A stretch of DNA of 48,224 bases from an uncultured Bacteroidales bacterium (GTDB lineage Bacteria; Bacteroidota; Bacteroidia; Bacteroidales; UBA932): positions 1 through 48,224 of the forward strand of contig CALVDL010000023.1 of the NCBI GenBank assembly GCA_944326305.1, read 5' to 3'. This document shows, in pieces, positions 9,482 to 18,210 of the stretch. Both the position numbers and the translations under genes were made by a program. Under the pieces are notes generated by a model. The model was given only the letters and a program-made list of their open reading frames with translations, searched no databases and was not told the DNA's origin. Each line of letters opens with the position of its first letter. Position 1 is the first letter of the stretch.

Positions 9482-10369
9482 TTACTCAGCTTTTTCTGCA
9501 GGAGCCTCGGTCTCTGCAGCGGCAGGGGCCTCAACCGGGGCTGTCTCTGCAGGCGCAGCCTCTACAGGAGCTGCGTCCTCTGCTGCATTCTCTTCCTTGG
9601 CAGTGCCTTTGCGCGAGCGGAGCTTCTTCCCTGCAGGAGCCTTCTCGTCCCCTGCCTCAGGTGCTTCCTTGTCTTTCTCCAGCTTCCTTTCGTTCAGCCC
9701 CTCTGAGATGGCCGCGCAGACTGTGTCCATTATAAGGGAAATGGACTTTGCGGCATCGTCGTTGGCCGGAATCACATAATCAATCGGAGTAGGATCGCAG
9801 CAAGTATCAACCATAGCGATAACCGGTATGTTAAGACGGTTTGCCTCTTTTACGGCATTCATCTCTTTCTGTACATCCACTACGAAAAGTGCTGAAGGGA
9901 GGCGGCTCAGATCCTTGATTGACCCGAGGTTCTTCTCGAGTTTCGCCCTCTGGCGGGTGATCTGGAGACGCTCACGTTTTGCAAGAGTATCGAAAGTACC
10001 ATCCTCGATCATCTTGTCGATGGTGTTCATCTTCTTGACAGCCTTGCGGATAGTCGGGAAGTTGGTAAGCATTCCGCCCGGCCATCTCTCTGTCACATAA
10101 GGCATGTTGACTGCAGCCGCCTTTTCGGCTACGATCTCCTTTGCCTGTTTCTTTGTCGCTACGAAAAGGATCTTGCGTCCGGAACGCGCAAGCTGTTTCA
10201 TTACATTCGCAGCTTCATCGATCTTTACTATACTTTTATGCAGGTCGATGATATGGATCCCGTTCTTCTGGTCAAAGATATATGGGGCCATTTTCGGGTT
10301 CCATTTCCTCGCCAAGTGCCCGAAGTGGACACCTGCATCAAGCAGTTCCTGGAAATTTGTTCTTGGCAT
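9482..10369 (-). CDS. rpsB: 30S ribosomal protein S2
   Basis: The 295-residue protein is a uS2 of the 30S subunit (FQELLDAGVHFGHLARKWNP at the start, PGGMLTNFPTIRKAV and DTCCDPTPIDYVIPANDDA inside). About 60 residues beyond the usual core form a low-complexity Ala/Pro/Glu tail with a basic patch (KKLRSRKG), a tail type found in Bacteroidota S2. The gene lies 215 nt downstream of rpsI, although the other gaps in this operon are 7 and 33 nt. That gap can fold (see 10443-10524), so an autogenous S2 control site is possible. Confidence 0.97.
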   Translation of the reverse strand: MPRTNFQELLDAGVHFGHLARKWNPKMAPYIFDQKNGIHIIDLHKSIVKIDEAANVMKQLARSGRKILFVATKKQAKEIVAEKAAAVNMPYVTERWPGGMLTNFPTIRKAVKKMNTIDKMIEDGTFDTLAKRERLQITRQRAKLEKNLGSIKDLSRLPSALFVVDVQKEMNAVKEANRLNIPVIAMVDTCCDPTPIDYVIPANDDAAKSISLIMDTVCAAISEGLNERKLEKDKEAPEAGDEKAPAGKKLRSRKGTAKEENAAEDAAPVEAAPAETAPVEAPAAAETEAPAEKAE

Positions 10370-10442
10370 TGTCTTGAATTTTTACTTGTTTCTTAATTCC
10401 CCTCCAGGTATTTGCCGTTTCCCCTGTCGGGCTGTTTTCATC

Positions 10443-10524
10443 AACCGGGAGTAGCGGACTTGCCGGTCCCGCCGGTTTTACGCAGTCTGTCAAGCTTCAG
10501 GCAGCAAAGCCGGATTCACATCCG
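10443..10524 (-). promoter_or_regulatory. candidate structured leader of rpsB
   Basis: In transcript sense a 5-bp hairpin with a GTGA tetraloop (GNRA class) lies at 10524-10511. Downstream of it is a nested structure: outer pairing AACCGG (10477-10472) with CCGGTT (10448-10443), enclosing GCGGGAC / GTCCGC with one bulged G around a CGGCAA loop. These elements sit in the non-coding gap between rpsI and rpsB. Structured leaders that bind their own ribosomal protein are common, but I do not recognise this one as a named family. Confidence 0.4.
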
Positions 10525-10584
10525 CAGCAATGGTCCTGAAATTTTTCTACGGACTGCACTTTTTTGTAAATCAACAGATAACGA

Positions 10585-10974
10585 TTAACGTTTACTGAAC
10601 TGGAAGCGTCTGCGTGCGCCAGGCTGACCAGGTTTCTTTCTCTCGACTTCGCGAGCGTCGCGGGTGAGGAATCCGTTGGATTTCAGGATTGAGCGGTAAG
10701 CCTCCTTATCCACCTCGCAAAGTGCGCGTGCGATACCGAGCCTTATTGCCTCTGCCTGGCCTTTGATTCCGCCGCCGTCGACATTTACCTTCACGTCAAA
10801 CTGTGCTGCCGTTCCTGTAACCCCGAAAGGCTGGTTCACGATGTAACGGAGTGTGTCATCCTTGAAATAGTCATTGATGTCACGGCCGTTGATCACGATG
10901 TTACCTTTTCCAGGCACGACATAAACGCGAGCGACTGCTGATTTACGTCTTCCAAGGGCGTTTACTTGTTTCAT
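10585..10974 (-). CDS. rpsI: 30S ribosomal protein S9
   Basis: The 129-residue protein is a complete uS9. It starts [13 protein letters not shown], has the [19 protein letters not shown] core, and ends in the basic tail [11 protein letters not shown] whose last residues reach the P-site tRNA. It lies 7 nt after rplM, the conserved pairing in bacteria, so the two are certainly one transcript. The next gene, rpsB, is 215 nt away. Confidence 0.98.
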   Translation of the reverse strand: MKQVNALGRRKSAVARVYVVPGKGNIVINGRDINDYFKDDTLRYIVNQPFGVTGTAAQFDVKVNVDGGGIKGQAEAIRLGIARALCEVDKEAYRSILKSNGFLTRDAREVERKKPGQPGARRRFQFSKR

Positions 10975-10981
10975 GCTCTGC

Positions 10982-11434
10982 TTAAATTTCGTTTAACTTG
11001 ATTGTTTTCGGATTCTGCGCCTGGTGCGGATGCTCGCTGCCCTGGTAAAGGTACAGGTTGTTCAGGAGCTTTGCGCCAAGACGGTTCTTAGGAAGCATGC
11101 CTTTGACAGCCATCCTGAGAAGCTCGGTAGGTTTCTTCTGAAGCACTTCCTTAGGGGTGGTGAACCTCTGTCCTCCCGGATATCCGGTATGACGGACATA
11201 CACCCTGTCAGTCATCTTCCTTCCCGTGAGCCTTACCTTGTCTGCATTGAGCACGATGACATTGTCACCGCAGTCCATGTGCGGAGTGAAGCTCGGCTTG
11301 TTCTTCCCGCGGAGAACGAGCGCGATCCTGGAAGCAAGACGGCCGAGCACCAAGTCGGTAGCATCAATCACGACCCACTCTTTCTTGATATCGCCGGCTT
11401 TCAGCGATACAGTCTTGTAACTCTGTGTGTCCAC
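10982..11434 (-). CDS. rplM: 50S ribosomal protein L13
   Basis: The 150-residue protein is a complete uL13: [19 protein letters not shown] at the N-terminus, [22 protein letters not shown] in the middle, and [27 protein letters not shown] near the end. L13 is an early assembly protein of the large subunit. It is the first gene of the operon, with a good promoter at 11497-11527 and a short leader that contains a hairpin at 11476-11492. Confidence 0.98.
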   Translation of the reverse strand: MDTQSYKTVSLKAGDIKKEWVVIDATDLVLGRLASRIALVLRGKNKPSFTPHMDCGDNVIVLNADKVRLTGRKMTDRVYVRHTGYPGGQRFTTPKEVLQKKPTELLRMAVKGMLPKNRLGAKLLNNLYLYQGSEHPHQAQNPKTIKLNEI

Positions 11435-11475
11435 TGTCTTGATTTTTAATTGGTTAATACTATAAAAACTGCGTT

Positions 11476-11492
11476 CCCTACACTACATAGGG
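11476..11492 (-). promoter_or_regulatory. hairpin in the rplM 5' leader
   Basis: The pentamers CCCTA (11476-11480) and TAGGG (11488-11492) pair around a 7-nt loop. The hairpin lies at or just after the expected transcription start of the rplM promoter, about 40 nt ahead of the start codon. It could be part of an L13 autoregulatory leader, but the pairing is short. Confidence 0.3.
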
Positions 11493-11496
11493 GGCG

Positions 11497-11527
11497 CAAA
11501 GATAGCAATAATTTTATTCAAAACAAA
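11497..11527 (-). promoter_or_regulatory. promoter of rplM-rpsI-rpsB-tsf
   Basis: On the reverse strand the -7 element TATCTTTG (11504-11497) is preceded after exactly 19 nt by TTTG (11527-11524). This matches the Bacteroidota primary sigma consensus TTTG / TAnnTTTG. A second TTTTG lies closer, at 14 nt. Confidence 0.75.
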
Positions 11528-11572
11528 ATTTTCTGGATTTTCACACTCATTTTCAGGCAGTTGGACTCAGAA

Positions 11573-11697
11573 CCGACTTGCGCCGCACATTGAAAACCGT
11601 CTCTGATTCACTGAAAATCCGTACGGAAAGGACAAAGCTCCCCGGCCGGATAATCGGGGACATGTCCAGGGAACTTTCGAACTCTGGCGCAAGTCGG
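11573..11697. repeat. 12-bp inverted repeat left of the transposase cassette
   Basis: The sequence CCGACTTGCGCC (11573-11584) is inverted at 11686-11697, where it forms the start of the 169-bp repeat. A separate 9-bp inverted pair (11535-11543 with 11612-11620) overlaps it. The stretch 11535-11677 has no gene and looks like a degraded repeat remnant. Confidence 0.5.
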
Positions 11698-11846
11698 ATT
11701 GAATGCAATATACTGTCAATCAAGCTGTTGTCGTTTCAGTAACTTGCTCCAGACCCCTTCCGCAACCTACCCTGAAGCAAGGCACATTTTCATAATATGC
11801 GCATAATCAAGATATTACGAAACACCCACCTGCGCCAGGGTTCCGG
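11678..11846 (+). repeat. 169-bp repeat, left copy, flanking the RAYT gene
   Basis: This block recurs at 12902-13070 in the same orientation and the same length, with about six differences, all transitions by my reading. Each copy begins CTCTGGCGCA and ends near TGCGCCAGGG, so the ends form an imperfect inverted repeat, as in REPIN-like units made of two opposed REP ends. The position just upstream of a REP-associated transposase supports that reading. Confidence 0.85.
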
Positions 11847-11959
11847 AGACCGGTGGAAAGGCAGTAAACGCGTTGTTTCTGAATACCTGCCGAAATCTTT
11901 CGCGAATCCGGAAAATATTGCGATATTGCACCCTCATTCAAATTGACGGAGGGAAAAGC

Positions 11960-12835
11960 ATGAGGGGTCAGGACGATTTCTACCACATCTGCACGAACGG
12001 GATGAACCGGAAACTGATGTTCCGGTGCGAAGAGGATTTCATTTCGGGCATGAACAGCATACCGGTCTGCTCGGCTTCAGCGGGAATAAGGATTTATGCG
12101 TTCTGCCTGATGGACAACCATGTGCATTTCATAGCCAAGGGGCCGGAGCAGGCATGCATATCTTTCATCCGGCTCTACAAGAGGCTGCGCAGTTCCTGGG
12201 CAGGGAGCCGGTACGGGGAAAAGACGCCGTTCGGAGATGCGGACATTTCCATATCATGTATAGACACCGCGGAATACCTCCTGACAGCGATAGCCTACGT
12301 GCTGCGCAACCCTGTCGCAGCCGGACTGCCGGTCATGCCCTGGGCCTACCGGTGGAGTTCGGCATCCCTGTATTTCCGTGGAGGTCAGCTGTCCCTGCCG
12401 GGCAGCAGGAGGATTTCGGAGATGAGCATATCCGAGCAGAGAAGCGTACTGAAATCACGCGCGGGATTCCCCGACACATATATAATAGAAGCTGACGGGG
12501 TAATTTTTCCCGGATGCTATACGGAATATGAGGCTGTCGAGAAAATGTTCGCGAGCCCGAAACGGATGCTTTACTACCTGTCAAAAAACGATGACATCAG
12601 CGTCGCCCTCGAATCAGGCATAGTCGCAAAGGCCCGCTACCGGGACAGCGAAATCGCCAATTCCCTCGACTGGCTCTGCATGGAGAAATTCCATTGCCGG
12701 AAATTCAGCGCCCTTCCAATAGAAAGGCAGTACCTCATGGCGAAGGAACTCCGCCGCAGATACGGCTGTCCGGCCTCCCAGATTTCAAGGGTCACCGGGC
12801 TGGATCCGGACCTGCTCCGGGAAATGCTTGGATGA
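11960..12835 (+). CDS. REP-associated tyrosine transposase-like protein (RAYT, Y1 family)
   Basis: The 291-residue protein has the Y1_Tnp fold of IS200/IS605-like single-strand transposases. The HUH metal site is His54-Val-His56 in MDNHVHFI, and the nucleophile is probably Tyr113 in AYVLRNPVAAG, the family pattern for RAYTs. The region after residue 180 is a longer C-terminal part that may bind DNA, ending with a helix-turn-helix-like segment (RYGCPASQISRVTGLDPDLL). The ATG at 11960 has a GGAGGG ribosome site; upstream in-frame codons from 11873 run into the repeat and were excluded. RAYTs nick and move REP hairpins and are usually single-copy, vertically kept genes. The two 169-bp repeats on either side are the likely substrates. 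Confidence 0.85.
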   Translation: MRGQDDFYHICTNGMNRKLMFRCEEDFISGMNSIPVCSASAGIRIYAFCLMDNHVHFIAKGPEQACISFIRLYKRLRSSWAGSRYGEKTPFGDADISISCIDTAEYLLTAIAYVLRNPVAAGLPVMPWAYRWSSASLYFRGGQLSLPGSRRISEMSISEQRSVLKSRAGFPDTYIIEADGVIFPGCYTEYEAVEKMFASPKRMLYYLSKNDDISVALESGIVAKARYRDSEIANSLDWLCMEKFHCRKFSALPIERQYLMAKELRRRYGCPASQISRVTGLDPDLLREMLG

Positions 12836-12901
12836 ACGACACCGTTCAAACCCTTTATTTTCCATGACACCTGCTTCAAGACAGTCCCGCCAGACATTTT
12901 C

Positions 12902-13070
12902 CGAACTCTGGCGCAAGTCGGATTGAATGCAATATACTGTCAATCAAGCTGTTGTCGTTTCAGTAACTTGCTCCAGACCCCCTCCGCGACCTACCCTGAA
13001 GCAAGGCACATTTTCATAATATGTGCATAATCAAGGTATTACGAAACATCTACCTGCGCCAGGGTTCCGG
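12902..13070 (+). repeat. 169-bp repeat, right copy, flanking the RAYT gene
   Basis: The second copy starts 66 nt after the transposase stop codon and has the same orientation and length as the left copy. It carries the same TGGCGCA / TGCGCCA ends. After it, 13071-13219 holds no recognisable gene or repeat, only the approach to the next start codon. Confidence 0.85.
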
Positions 13071-13219
13071 GTCAAGTCCGGATTGGCCTATGAAATCCTC
13101 GGCACATGAATCCCGGGGACGGACAGGTGGAAAAGAACCGGGCAGAGAGGAAAGGACCATAAAAGAATTTCCGGGAAAATTCAAAACAACTTCTTAAATT
13201 GCAGAAAAATCCGATTGCA

Positions 13220-14298
13220 ATGAAAAAGACAGCACTGGCAATGGCCGTCGCCCTGGCCTGCGGCATTCCGACGGCAGCTCAGGAGCATGACATGTATTAC
13301 ATCATGGAATACCATCCTGTGAACGGGAGAGCTCCGGAGTGTGACAGGTCAGGAAAGGCAATTATAATAGCAGGAAACGACCATATAAAGTTCAGAGGCT
13401 CCAGGGACCATATCTATTACTGCACGCTTGAAGGAGGTGTGTACGAAGACCCGGCTCTGGCTGAATGCATGGCAGTCGAGGACTCCGTAGGAGCCGCCAG
13501 GGCGACATAATGAGACGGCTCTCCGAAGCCAACGCATCCGGCGACAGTGAAGCGGCACAAAAGGCAGGCGAAGAATTCAACCGCTTCTACAACAACAATC
13601 CCGGTGCGGACAGGTCCAAAAGACTATGGGAAAAATATTTCAAGGACAATCCGCAGGGGAACAGCTACATACTCGTCGAACGTCTCCAGGAAATATCGTA
13701 CACCCCTATAAACGAGGCAAAAAAAGACTATGACGCCTACTCTCCCGAAGTAAAGGAAAGCTACTACGGCAAGGCATCGGCAGAGTTGCTAACCAGGCTT
13801 GAGGCCATAGCCGTAGGCCGCCAGGCACCGGATTTCACACTTTCACTGACTGACGGGACAACAGTTTCGAAAGATGACTTCAAGGGAAAATACCTCCTTA
13901 TCTACCACTGGGGAATGTGCCCGGGCTCCATGCAGATAGACCCCGAAGTCCGGGCCCTTTACGGCAAATACAATGGAAAGGACCTGAGTGTCATAGGCCT
14001 TACAGAATCGATAGATGAATTCCGGAATTTTGCAGAAGGGATTCCGGAAGGTTCATCTTCCCAGTCCATAGGGATAGATGATCTGAAAGCAAGGGTAACG
14101 GAAATGCTTAATCACCCATGGAAAGAAGCCGAGACAAAAACAGGCCGTCCTGAAAACCAGGAGACCGCAGACACATTCCTGATCACTGGATGGCCATACT
14201 TCATACTGATCGGCCCTGACGGGAGCATCCTCGCAAGAGACTTCCACAATGCGTTCTATCAGGCAAAGACAATCCTGGATGACAGACTCGGGGAATAA
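13220..14298 (+). pseudogene. TlpA-like thioredoxin-fold protein with a single-base frameshift
   Basis: A signal peptide and N-terminal part (13220-13510) and a thioredoxin-fold part (about 13504-14298) lie in different frames. Adding one G near 13503 (reading ARADIMRRLSE) joins them into about 359 residues. The thioredoxin domain starts at VGRQAPDFTLSLTDG and contains WGMCPGSMQ where relatives have WCxPC: one Cys is kept and the resolving Cys is Ser. A cis-Pro is visible in TGWPYFI. The family reduces disulfides in the periplasm, but the single Cys would change that chemistry. Either a genuine decaying gene or a sequencing error explains the shift. Confidence 0.7.
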
Positions 14299-14337
14299 CC
14301 CGGCGAGCCTTATATGGCAAACCGCCGGGAGAGTCCG

Positions 14338-15312
14338 CTAAAACTTCGTCTTCCCGACCCCTTCCACAGTAATCTTCACAGGGAGGATGTACCCGTTTTC
14401 ATCGAACTCCAGCCTGTCGATGCAGGTGTGGCGGTGGTCACGTCCTGTGTCTCCGGCGGGCCGGCGGTGATATACTATATAATAATTCCCTTTCCTGTCG
14501 CGGACTACAGAATGGTGGCCGGCGCCGTTGGCGATGGAAGGGTCCTGCTTGAGGATTGTGCCTATCCTCTTGAAAGGGCCGAACGGGGTATCCGAAATGG
14601 CATATGCGACCCTGTAGTCAGGCCCGGTCCAGCCGCCCTCGGACCACATGAAATAATATTTCCCGTCCTTCTTCATCATGAACGGCCCCTCGACGTAGCC
14701 CTCCGGGGTGATGGACTTGTAGGTCTCACCGTCCTCAAAAGGCACGACGCTCAGCAAGTCATCGCTGAGCCGGACCATGTTGCAATGGCCCCAGCCGCCG
14801 TAATACATATAATATGTACCGTCATCATCCCTGAACACGAACTGATCGATAGGCTGGGCCCCGTTTATTATCTGGCCGATAAGCGGCTTGCCAAGTGCGT
14901 CCCGGTACGGCCCTTCCGGAGAGTCGGCCACAGCCACGCCGATTCCGCCCACCTCGTCATTGTTCTGTATGTCGTTGGCGCCGAAGAACAGATAGTACTG
15001 CCCGTTGGCATGGATGACCGACGGTGCCCACATGGCCTTCTCCGCCCAGGCTACATCTTCCATTTTCAGCACATCCGGATGCTTCTCCCAGTTCACGAGG
15101 TCTTTTGATGAGAACGCGTCGAAATGGGTCTGCAGCTCGTAAAGGTCGGACGTCGTCGGGTAGATCCAGCAGGTGCGACCGTAGACTATCGCCTCCGGGT
15201 CGGCGTACCATCCCTCGAATACGGGGTTGCCGCTCATCTGCCTGTCCTGGGCACCGGCAATGAAAGCCTGGCACGCCAGAAATGAAAGGAGTAAAGTGAT
15301 TTTTCTCATCAT
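14338..15312 (-). CDS. GH43-like glycoside hydrolase, secreted
   Basis: The 324-residue protein has a signal peptide (about 1-21) and a five-bladed propeller. Catalytic residues in the GH43 pattern are visible: the base Asp in WYADPEAIV, the pKa-tuning Asp in PIDQFVF, and the acid Glu in YVEGPFM. The family includes arabinofuranosidases, xylosidases and exo-galactanases, and nothing here decides between them. It lies alone, pointing towards the TlpA-like gene with only 39 nt between their stop codons. The first codon could be either of two adjacent ATGs. The upstream sequence has a TATTTTTG (15337-15330) that may be a -7 element, but no partner at the expected distance. Confidence 0.85.
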   Translation of the reverse strand: MMRKITLLLSFLACQAFIAGAQDRQMSGNPVFEGWYADPEAIVYGRTCWIYPTTSDLYELQTHFDAFSSKDLVNWEKHPDVLKMEDVAWAEKAMWAPSVIHANGQYYLFFGANDIQNNDEVGGIGVAVADSPEGPYRDALGKPLIGQIINGAQPIDQFVFRDDDGTYYMYYGGWGHCNMVRLSDDLLSVVPFEDGETYKSITPEGYVEGPFMMKKDGKYYFMWSEGGWTGPDYRVAYAISDTPFGPFKRIGTILKQDPSIANGAGHHSVVRDRKGNYYIVYHRRPAGDTGRDHRHTCIDRLEFDENGYILPVKITVEGVGKTKF

Positions 15313-15454
15313 ATCTGTTTTTTTCGGTACAAAAATACAATTTTTCAGTCATTGCCCGCCATACACGCAGAACTCCCATATCGACGGGACGTTTCCTCCG
15401 CCACTACCCTGATCCGTACATCACCCATCCTGCCGATGGCCATAATATCCATAG

Positions 15455-15490
15455 GAAAAAACACCGGATATACTGCAGTACATCCGGTGT
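15455..15490 (-). terminator. terminator downstream of pfkA
   Basis: A 9-bp stem ACACCGGAT / ATCCGGTGT (15461-15469 with 15482-15490) is capped by the palindrome TACTGCAGTA. In reverse-strand sense it is followed by six T. It lies about 90 nt after the pfkA stop. Confidence 0.75.
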
Positions 15491-15580
15491 ATCCCATAAA
15501 ACGGTCTTTGAATCCCGCAAAATAATCTTTGAACCCCTTAGAAGCGGTTTGAATTTTTCTATGAAATTCTTTAGAGAAAA

Positions 15581-16558
15581 TCAGATCGACAACACGTTCA
15601 GCACGTTTATCAGCTCCTTGTCGATAGGCTTGTTCTTTTTGATGGCGCGGCTGAAAGGCACATAGACAATCTCATCGTTCGCCACGCCCACCATCACGTT
15701 ACGCTGGCCTTCCTTCAGGGCCTCGATGCTTGCCGCCCCGAGCCGGCTGGCGAGTATGCGGTCGAACGCGCTCGGAGATCCTCCCCTCTGGAGATGCCCG
15801 AGGATGGAGACACGCACGTCATACTGCGGATATTCCTTGCGGACACGCTCGGCATAATGCATGGCACCCCCGTCCTTCTCGGCCACTATGACGATGCTGC
15901 TGTTCTTGCTCTTGCGGAATCCCCTACTGATGAACTGCTCCAGCTGGTCGATGTCAGTGCTGTCCTCAGGAATGATGGCTGCTTCCGCACCTGCGGCGAT
16001 GGCACTGTTCTGGGCCAGGAACCCGGCATCACGGCCCATCACCTCAATGAAGAATATGCGGTTGTGCGAAGTGGCGGTGTCACGGATCTTGTCCACACAG
16101 TCGACTATGGTGTTGAGCGCAGTGTCGTAACCGATAGTGGAGTCTGTACCGTAAAGGTCGTTGTCGATGGTCCCCGGCAGGCCGATACAAGGCACGTCGA
16201 ACTCCTGGGCGAACACCTGCGCTCCGGCCAATGAGCCGTTTCCTCCTATGACGATAAGGGCGTCTATCCCGTGCTTCTGCATGTTGTCATACGCCTTCTG
16301 GCGGCCTTCGGGAGTCATGAAGTCCTTCGAACGCGCAGTCTTGAGGATGGTGCCGCCGCGCTGTATAGTGCTGCTGACGCTCTGTGTGGTCAGCTCTTCT
16401 ATCTCGTCATTTATCAGGCCTTCATAGCCTCTGTATATGCCCATGACCTTCCATCCGTTGAAGATGGAGGCCCTTGTCACCGCCCTGATGGCGGCATTCA
16501 TCCCCGGGGCATCGCCTCCGGAAGTAAGGACACCTATTGTAGATATTTTCTTTGCCAT
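15581..16558 (-). CDS. pfkA: 6-phosphofructokinase
   Basis: The 325-residue protein is a group A PFK that phosphorylates fructose 6-phosphate in glycolysis. Motifs: [18 protein letters not shown] (nucleotide site), [13 protein letters not shown] with the catalytic Asp, [11 protein letters not shown], and [15 protein letters not shown] (substrate site). The ATP/PPi-deciding segment reads GGNGSLAG: Gly at the ATP-type position supports ATP use, but Asn replaces the Asp found in the E. coli enzyme. The start is MAKKIS at 16558; a longer frame runs upstream without homology. A TATATTTG at 16588-16581 is a likely -7 element with a short leader. Confidence 0.96.
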   Translation of the reverse strand: MAKKISTIGVLTSGGDAPGMNAAIRAVTRASIFNGWKVMGIYRGYEGLINDEIEELTTQSVSSTIQRGGTILKTARSKDFMTPEGRQKAYDNMQKHGIDALIVIGGNGSLAGAQVFAQEFDVPCIGLPGTIDNDLYGTDSTIGYDTALNTIVDCVDKIRDTATSHNRIFFIEVMGRDAGFLAQNSAIAAGAEAAIIPEDSTDIDQLEQFISRGFRKSKNSSIVIVAEKDGGAMHYAERVRKEYPQYDVRVSILGHLQRGGSPSAFDRILASRLGAASIEALKEGQRNVMVGVANDEIVYVPFSRAIKKNKPIDKELINVLNVLSI

Positions 16559-16580
16559 ATCCTTAATATTAAAAACCGCA

Positions 16581-16588
16581 CAAATATA
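16581..16588 (-). promoter_or_regulatory. probable -7 element of pfkA
   Basis: TATATTTG on the reverse strand matches TAnnTTTG, 22 nt upstream of the pfkA start codon. No TTTG is present at the usual 19-21 nt further upstream, so the call is partial. Confidence 0.4.
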
Positions 16589-16671
16589 TATGATTATTTT
16601 CTTTTTGAGAAATTGTTTTTCCCGGGCATATCCCCGGAATCTTAGGACAAACACGCCCGGAAATCCCTGCA

Positions 16672-17838
16672 TCACAGGAATTTCCCGATGTGCTCCCTTA
16701 TGACACCCTCGAAGTATCCGGACCAGGCGTCCACAATCACACCGTCGGGGGATATCAGGAAATATGCGGGGATGCCAGACACACCGTAGGTCAGCTTGAA
16801 GGCCAGATTGCCGGAATAGTTCAGGTTAGCCCAGACGATTCCGTGCTCCGCGCTCGCCTGCTTCCACCTTTCCTCAGGGTCTTCGCTGAGACTGACTATA
16901 TCGAGACGGTCTCCGAACTCCTCGTGTATGGCCTTGAGTTCCGGTATCGACCTCAGGCACGGCCCGCACCAGTGGGCCCAGAAGTCGAGCAGTACATATT
17001 TCCCTAAGAACGAAGATATGGTACGGGTGCCTCCGCCGATATCGGCGAACTCCCCGTCCACGAACCTGTCGCCCGGCTTGACCCTCTTCTCGACAGAAAG
17101 ATACTGGTACATTTCCTTCCCTCCGGGCCGGTCCCTGTACCCGTCCGGCAGCCTTCCGTACCTGTCATGCGCCTTTTCCCGAAGTGTCCCGTATTTGTCC
17201 GGATAATAACCGATCATCATGGCTATGTCTGAAAGTTCATCGAAGTATATATCCGATACGGGAGATTTGCCGAGCAGGTCGAGAGTCCTGTCATATATGA
17301 TATATTTGAGACTGTCGGCCTCGTGCCCTATCGCTGCAGCCTGCCTGCGCACGGCGGCCGTGTCAAAAGGCACGCCCGGGTTCTTGCGGTGTTCCGCATT
17401 AATGGAGTCCTCTCTGGCATCAAGCATCTGGAGCCTCCGGTACTCCGCCCTGACATTGTCCTTGTACCGCTCGGCCTCTTTCTGTAAAGGGACATTGCTC
17501 CGGACATTCCAGGTGAACAGGAAATTGTCGCTCCCGCTCACAGAGGCGGTCTTCCCGGGCTCGGCGTAAAGGGTGAGGAGCATTGAGTTGAGATCCCGGC
17601 TCAGCAGCGTCATTTCCGCAGCGGAGTCGAGCGGGCACGAAAAGGTGAACCTTCCCGACAGCGAATAGGCCGTATCGACTGCGGACAGATAGCCGTCATC
17701 AGTCAGGTGGTAAAGCAGCAGACAAGTGCTGTCGGAGAGTGTCCGCACATTGCCATTCACGGTATAGACACCCTTGTTCCCGGAGCATCCGGCAAGCGGG
17801 AGCAGCAGGGCCAGGCACAAAAAATATACAGTTTTCAT
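16672..17838 (-). CDS. TlpA-like thiol-disulfide lipoprotein
   Basis: The 388-residue protein has a lipoprotein signal with lipobox LAGC, a DUF4369-like N-terminal domain (about 25-120), a helical linker, and a C-terminal thioredoxin fold with an intact Cys291-Gly-Pro-Cys294 in [11 protein letters not shown] and a cis-Pro in SGIPAYFLI. It likely acts as an envelope disulfide reductase, as do other TlpA/ResA-like proteins. The ATG at 17838 ([13 protein letters not shown]) begins directly with the signal sequence; the frame extends upstream to 17991 with no signal-like sequence there. Unlike the TlpA-like gene at 13220 it keeps both cysteines. It sits 113 nt upstream of pfkA. Confidence 0.88.
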   Translation of the reverse strand: MKTVYFLCLALLLPLAGCSGNKGVYTVNGNVRTLSDSTCLLLYHLTDDGYLSAVDTAYSLSGRFTFSCPLDSAAEMTLLSRDLNSMLLTLYAEPGKTASVSGSDNFLFTWNVRSNVPLQKEAERYKDNVRAEYRRLQMLDAREDSINAEHRKNPGVPFDTAAVRRQAAAIGHEADSLKYIIYDRTLDLLGKSPVSDIYFDELSDIAMMIGYYPDKYGTLREKAHDRYGRLPDGYRDRPGGKEMYQYLSVEKRVKPGDRFVDGEFADIGGGTRTISSFLGKYVLLDFWAHWCGPCLRSIPELKAIHEEFGDRLDIVSLSEDPEERWKQASAEHGIVWANLNYSGNLAFKLTYGVSGIPAYFLISPDGVIVDAWSGYFEGVIREHIGKFL

Positions 17839-18026
17839 AATCATTTGGTTGCCTAAACAATTATAACAGTTATCCTCCACATTTCCAAGGCTTATCACTC
17901 GCCGCATTTCCGACACCCCTTTCTGCCCATGACATTTCTGGCGGTAAAGCGGTGAAATCTTGTTACAGACCGAAAGAGGGAACAGAAGCATAACACTTTG
18001 AATATCAAGAGATTACCCAGACCATT

Positions 18027-18066
18027 ATTCTCCCGGTCCCGTCCTGAAACACTGGACCGGGAGAAT
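18027..18066. repeat. perfect 13-bp hairpin in the tlpA-like/dusB intergenic region
   Basis: ATTCTCCCGGTCC (18027-18039) pairs perfectly with 18054-18066 around a 14-nt loop. Neither side has a T run, so it is not an ordinary terminator. It lies in the 372-nt gap between two divergent genes, about 145 nt from dusB. Apart from this hairpin and the dusB promoter I see nothing else in the gap. Confidence 0.6.
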
Positions 18067-18148
18067 GCAAATAAAGCCAACTAATTGACATTGAGAAAAA
18101 TATGCAAAAATCACCTCGGAAGGTTATAACACAGTGACAGTATTTTAG

Positions 18149-18156
18149 TATTTTTG
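18149..18156 (+). promoter_or_regulatory. probable -7 element of dusB
   Basis: TATTTTTG fits TAnnTTTG and lies 54 nt before the dusB start. No clear TTTG precedes it at 19-21 nt. Confidence 0.4.
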
Positions 18157-18210
18157 CGGCAGAATTGCCGGCAAGAGCCGGCCAGGAAATAATCCAGACA
18201 CTGCATCCAG

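Noticed and set aside
10370..10584. Cobalamin-type riboswitch in the rpsI-rpsB gap
   Set aside because: The conserved B12 box and core sequence are absent and the downstream gene encodes S2; only generic hairpins remain.
14314..15108. Forward ORF opposite the GH43-like gene
   Set aside because: Antisense shadow of a gene with all three GH43 catalytic residues.
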